DNA from: CAYPHA01 sp964410215 | GTDB taxonomy: Bacteria; Calditrichota; Calditrichia; Calditrichales; CAYPHA01 | Direction: 5' to 3' | NCBI GenBank assembly: GCA_964410215.1 | Contig: CAYPHA010000115.1 | Span: forward strand, 1 to 9,610 | Length of the DNA: 9,610 nt | In this document: positions 6,539 to 9,610 of the stretch, piece by piece | How positions within the stretch are numbered: the first letter of the stretch is position 1 | Layout: the number at the start of each line of letters is the position of its first letter | Notes under the pieces: model-generated | Databases searched by the model: none | Seen by the model: only the letters and a program-made list of their open reading frames with translations | What the model was told of the DNA's origin: nothing | Translations under genes and position numbers: made by a program

Positions 6539-6637
6539 ATGAAGTATCTGCTGGATACACATGTTTGGATCTGGTGGTATATGAATCCCGAGCAGCTTTC
6601 GGATAAAGCTATTAAATTGGGTGAACTATTCACTTGA
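6539..6637 (+). pseudogene. N-terminal remnant of a VapC-like PIN-domain toxin
   Basis: The frame MKYLLDTHVWIWWYMNPEQL, then SDKAIKLGELFT, stops after 32 codons at TGA (6635-6637). The opening (M)-K-Y-L-L-D-T-H-x-W-x-W-W, with D6 as the first catalytic acid, is the classic start of VapC ribonucleases, which are about 125-135 aa long. About 75% of the protein is missing and no downstream frame restores PIN homology, so it is a truncated relic. An AGGA lies about 10 bases before the ATG. Its loss of the 3' part marks a probable rearrangement junction with the secreted-protein remnant that follows. Confidence 0.82.
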
Positions 6638-6739
6638 CTGATAACTCTCGAAAACCGTCCTGAAGATAACGGAATATGTTTTTGAACCATGTCAATTACA
6701 TGGAACCGCATCTATAATACAAATAACACATTTAAAAAG

Positions 6740-6939
6740 ATACAATTGAACATTTTCAATCTGCCGGGACAGAAAAGAAAGTCGCGGGGCTGTACGACGG
6801 CCCGCTTTCCGGCGGTGCATTTACCATGAAATGGAATGGATGCAGCGATCAAAGCATCCCACAGCCCAGCGGGGTGTATCTGATGCATTTCTATTCATAG
6901 CAGTTTGTGCAGACGCTGAAGATTACGATGGTAAGATAA
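6740..6939 (+). pseudogene. Decayed 3' end of a secreted-protein gene (YPNPFNP-type sorting tail)
   Basis: Two frames together read like the last 65 or so residues of the C-terminal sorting or FlgD-like domain of FCB-group secreted proteins. IQLNIFNLPGQK (6740-6775) shifts frame in an A-rich stretch (about 6773-6780) to KVAGLYDGPLSGGAFTMKWN, then PSGVYLMHFYS, a TAG at 6898-6900, then QFVQTLKITMVR and TAA at 6937-6939. The family pattern is NxLGQKV, followed by L-x-x-G-x-F-x-x-x-W-x-G and S-G-V-Y-L. The amber codon sits where a sense codon such as CAG or AAG is usual. The rest of the gene is absent; PIN-toxin debris lies upstream. The intact terminator behind it suggests it was once a real transcribed gene. 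Confidence 0.78.
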
Positions 6940-6959
6940 ATTTCTGTTGGCAAGCCTAA

Positions 6960-6998
6960 ACCTGCCGGGTCCTGGAAACCTGGCAGGTATTTTTATTT
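6960..6998 (+). terminator. Rho-independent terminator of the decayed secreted-protein gene
   Basis: An 11-bp stem ACCTGCCGGGT / ACCTGGCAGGT with a single G-T wobble encloses a 7-base loop and is followed by ATTTTTATTTT. It begins 20 bases after the last stop of the remnant and separates that unit from the LamG gene. Confidence 0.87.
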
Positions 6999-7014
6999 TA
7001 AAAGTAAAGAAAAA

Positions 7015-7026
7015 TACCAAATGGTA
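7015..7026. promoter_or_regulatory. Small dyad in the LamG gene leader
   Basis: TACCA and TGGTA are perfect inverted copies separated by AA, 66 bases before the LamG start. It is short enough to be chance; a repressor site is possible. No clear promoter consensus was found in this leader. Confidence 0.2.
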
Positions 7027-7082
7027 CGAAAAATGATGATACTGGATTCTATTGTCTCTTTATATTTTTACTGAGATCCTAC

Positions 7083-7089
7083 GGGAGGA
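7083..7089 (+). promoter_or_regulatory. Strong Shine-Dalgarno site of the LamG protein gene
   Basis: GGGAGGA ends 3 bases before the ATG at 7093. It is the best ribosome site in the window and fixes this start, which is also the natural start of the signal peptide. Confidence 0.75.
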
Positions 7090-7092
7090 ATT

Positions 7093-9610
7093 ATGAAACT
7101 TTTGTTATTAACCGCTTTCCTGTCTGCATTTTTATTTGTGTCAGCACTTGTCGCTCAGAACAACTGTCTGGAGTTTGACGGCGACAATGACCGTATCAGC
7201 ATATCAGGGTCGCTGAATGGCTTTACCGCCATAACCATTGAGGCCTGGGTATACGCACAGTCCTTCAATCCACAGGTTCCGGACAACTATATTTCAAATG
7301 TCGCCGGGCACGATGATGCCTCTGCTCTCATACGAATCGGAGATGACGACCCCTCCCACATGCAGGAAAACGACCGCGCCCAACTCATCATTATCACCAG
7401 CGATGGCTCGGCTAAGTGCGATGCTGTAACGAACATGGCTGCCAATACCTGGTATCATATTGCAGGAACCTACGACGGGAGCACGCTCCGGATTTATGTT
7501 AACGGCATACTGGAAGACTCCGATCCGCTCACCGGTATCATTTCCACCGGGTATTCAGAGATCAATATCGGCGGAGCAAATGCCGCGTCGAGATTGTTCG
7601 ACGGTTACATCGATGAGGTCAGGATCTGGAACACCGCCCGTACACAAACTGAAATCCGTCAGAATATGTATCGCGAATTATCCGGTGGTGAAACCGGGCT
7701 GTTCGCCTGTTACAAAATGAACGAAACAGACGGAACCACAACCGCCACGGATTCAGAGGGGAGCCTGAACGGCACCCTGACCAATATGACCGGTAACGAA
7801 TGGATCACTTCCCCCGCCATGTCCGGACCAAAAAACGGTCTGGCCCTGGACGGTTCGGATGACTATGTGGCCTGTGGCAGCGGATTGAATGTTTCCGGAA
7901 CCAATATCAGTATTGAAGCCTGGATATTCCCAACGAACTTCAAATCTGCATCCTATCAGAATACAATTATCGGAAACGATTACTGGGGAGGCGCCGCCAG
8001 TGAAGGCTATGTATTCCGCTATGGTGCTGCCACGGGAGACCTGGATTTTACCATGTCCTATGCCGGAGGGTACAACTGGGCATCCTCAACAGCCCCGGGA
8101 GTATTGACCCTGGACACCTGGCAGCACGTCGCCGTCACCTACGACGGCAGCGAGGTTGTGTTGTACGTCAATGGTGCACAGGTTCTTTCCGATCCCCGGT
8201 CCACATCCGTTGTTTCATCCACCCAGGATGCCCGGATCGGCGATTCGCCGGGAGATCCGGGAAGCCGCCTGATGGTGGGCAGCATGGATGAACTCAGAGT
8301 CTGGGATATTACCCGGACTCCACAGGAAATCCGTGAGAATATGTGCAGGATCCTTACCGGGAATGAAGCCGGTCTGCTTGCTTACTATACTTTTGACAAT
8401 GTTTCAGGGACAATACTGCAGGACTATTCCGGCAACTCAAATGACGGCACACTGACCAATATGGATCCGGCAACCGACTGGGTTACTTCACCCGCTTTCA
8501 ACACCTGGCTCAACACCACCGATAATTCGTGGTCCGCTGCGACCAACTGGAGCCGAGGCAGTTCACCCGGTTTCTCAGACAACGTCGGTATCTACGCTTA
8601 CACAGGTGGAAGCGACCCCACCGTATCCTCCGCTCAGGGAGTAAATACACTGATTCTGGGATCTTCGGCTTCATTGACCCTCGGTGCAGGACTTTCTGTG
8701 GGAAATAATCTGGTTCTGGAAACCGATCTTGATCTGAACGGCCAGACCATCGAACTCGGCCCGTCCGGCATGCTGATCGAAGATGCCGGTCGTGTATTCG
8801 GTACATCCGGGACTATCCAGACAACAAGGAATTTCCCCGGAACGGTGGATGAAGATATCGCCGGACTTGGAATACATCTGACCATGGACGGCGGTACCGG
8901 CAATACAACTATCGTCCGCGGTCATACCGCCCAAACCGGAGGAGGCAACGAAAGCATCCTGCGCTATTATGATATCACACCGCAATGGATCGAATTTTCC
9001 AGCGCGGACATGGTTTTCCACTATAATGACAATGAGCTCAACGGACTGAACGAATCGAATTTACGGTTATACAAATCTGAAGACAATGGGGACACCTGGG
9101 TTGTTCAGGGCGGAATCTTGAACACAACCGATAACACCATCAGCCTGACCGGACTTACAACGTTTTCCCGCTGGACTGCCGGTGGCAGCGGTGATCAGTC
9201 GCTGCCGGTGGATTTATCTTCTTTCACCGCACATGCCGGAGATCAACGGGTCACATTGAAATGGGCCACCGAATCGGAAAAAAACAACGAAGCCTTTCTG
9301 CTGGAACGCAGCACGGATAACGAACATTTTGAGCTGCTGGCAGAACTCGACGGACAGGGTACCACCAGCGAACGCACGGAATACGCCTTCACCGATATCA
9401 GTGTATTGAACGGCCGGACTTATTATTACCGTCTCGGCGACCGTGATCTCAAAGGCGTTGTCACCTGGCACAATACCGTAGAAGTCTTACCCAATGCAGC
9501 TGGTATCAGCATAGTCAACACCGCGCTGATCAGCGACTATGCCCTGTTGCCGGCCTACCCGAATCCCTTCAACCCGGAAACGAATATTCGTTTCGCCGTG
9601 CCGAATATGG
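7093..9610 (+). CDS. Secreted multidomain LamG (concanavalin A-like) protein, 3' end outside window
   Basis: 839 codons are visible with no stop. Residues 1-21 form a signal peptide (MKLLLLTAFLSAFLFVSALVA, cut before Q22), so the protein is exported. Two tandem LamG/laminin-G-3 units follow (about 23-244 and 249-468). Each starts L-x-F/L-D-G-x-x-D and continues through TWYHIAGTYDG or TWQHVAVTYDG, then DEVRIWN or DELRVWD, TRTxxEIRxNM and LNGTLTN or NDGTLTN, ending W-I/V-T-S-P-A. A beta-rich region begins with NTTDNSWSAATNWSRGSSPG (474-493). LPVDLSSFTA (704-713) opens a fibronectin-like module common before sorting tails. The motif AYPNPFNPETNIRFAVP (821-837) begins the C-terminal domain of FCB-group secreted proteins, linked to type IX-like secretion or surface anchoring. 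LamG domains often bind glycans or proteins; the ligand is unknown. Base composition is clearly richer in GC than the region before 6.7 kb. Confidence 0.93.
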   Translation, partial: MKLLLLTAFLSAFLFVSALVAQNNCLEFDGDNDRISISGSLNGFTAITIEAWVYAQSFNPQVPDNYISNVAGHDDASALIRIGDDDPSHMQENDRAQLIIITSDGSAKCDAVTNMAANTWYHIAGTYDGSTLRIYVNGILEDSDPLTGIISTGYSEINIGGANAASRLFDGYIDEVRIWNTARTQTEIRQNMYRELSGGETGLFACYKMNETDGTTTATDSEGSLNGTLTNMTGNEWITSPAMSGPKNGLALDGSDDYVACGSGLNVSGTNISIEAWIFPTNFKSASYQNTIIGNDYWGGAASEGYVFRYGAATGDLDFTMSYAGGYNWASSTAPGVLTLDTWQHVAVTYDGSEVVLYVNGAQVLSDPRSTSVVSSTQDARIGDSPGDPGSRLMVGSMDELRVWDITRTPQEIRENMCRILTGNEAGLLAYYTFDNVSGTILQDYSGNSNDGTLTNMDPATDWVTSPAFNTWLNTTDNSWSAATNWSRGSSPGFSDNVGIYAYTGGSDPTVSSAQGVNTLILGSSASLTLGAGLSVGNNLVLETDLDLNGQTIELGPSGMLIEDAGRVFGTSGTIQTTRNFPGTVDEDIAGLGIHLTMDGGTGNTTIVRGHTAQTGGGNESILRYYDITPQWIEFSSADMVFHYNDNELNGLNESNLRLYKSEDNGDTWVVQGGILNTTDNTISLTGLTTFSRWTAGGSGDQSLPVDLSSFTAHAGDQRVTLKWATESEKNNEAFLLERSTDNEHFELLAELDGQGTTSERTEYAFTDISVLNGRTYYYRLGDRDLKGVVTWHNTVEVLPNAAGISIVNTALISDYALLPAYPNPFNPETNIRFAVPNM
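7159..8496 (+). repeat. Tandem duplication of a roughly 220-residue LamG unit inside the gene
   Basis: Two protein-level repeats (7159-7824 and 7837-8496) share the whole LamG fold plus its linker, not only the core. The motifs occur in the same order with the same tail (N-G/D-G-T-L-T-N-M, then W-x-T-S-P-A). DNA identity is low by eye, so the duplication is old or was inherited as a family architecture. Confidence 0.75.

Noticed and set aside
6325..6711. 128-codon minus-strand open frame across the end of the AbiEii-like gene
   Set aside because: It covers the 3' end of a confident gene and the PIN remnant, shows no family pattern, and its start has no ribosome site.
7159..8496. Recent DNA-level duplication of the LamG units
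   Set aside because: The similarity is at the protein level only; codons and many residues differ, so a recent duplication is not supported.
8510..9021. Overlapping minus-strand open frames in the LamG gene
   Set aside because: The plus-strand frame is continuous, has a signal peptide and recognisable domains; the antisense frames follow from its codon composition.

Overview
The window looks like chromosomal DNA from a bacterium of the FCB group (Calditrichota, Ignavibacteriota, Bacteroidota and relatives). Three things suggest this: a large secreted LamG protein whose C-terminus begins a YPNPFNPET-type sorting tail, a 4-TM LytS-like kinase paired with a LytTR regulator, and several starts that lack a Shine-Dalgarno sequence. 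I cannot name the genus.

Layout. Positions 56-1338 hold a complete ISL3-family insertion sequence, with imperfect terminal repeats and a 407-aa minus-strand transposase. It ends 33 bp before a two-gene two-component operon: a sensor histidine kinase (1372-2403) and a LytTR response regulator (2406-3185). Then come two separate nucleotidyltransferase modules that resemble toxin-antitoxin pairs. The first is an 83-aa helical protein plus a DNA polymerase-beta-fold nucleotidyltransferase (3243-4078, 4-nt ATGA overlap). The second is a DUF6922-like protein plus an AbiEii-like nucleotidyltransferase (5627-6510, 46-nt overlap). Between and after them lie remains of dead genes: the C-terminal piece of a VapC-like PIN toxin (4163-4291), a degenerate inverted repeat (4311-4441), an AAA/DUF4143 ATPase pseudogene on the minus strand (4435-5255), and the N-terminal piece of a VapC-like toxin (6539-6637).

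From about 6740 the sequence changes character. First there is the decayed 3' end of a gene for a secreted protein with a sorting tail (6740-6939), followed by its intact rho-independent terminator (6960-6998). Then a visibly more GC-rich gene with a strong ribosome binding site starts at 7093 and runs off the window end. It encodes a signal peptide, two tandem LamG repeats, a beta-rich middle region and the start of a sorting tail. The simplest reading is that an AT-rich accessory island of IS and toxin-antitoxin-like genes abuts, and has eaten into, a locus of secreted cell-surface proteins. I infer the junction to lie between about 6638 and 6740.

No tRNA, rRNA, CRISPR array or complete known defence system is visible. 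The most interesting parts are the two intact nucleotidyltransferase pairs within the debris and the clear stages of gene decay around them.
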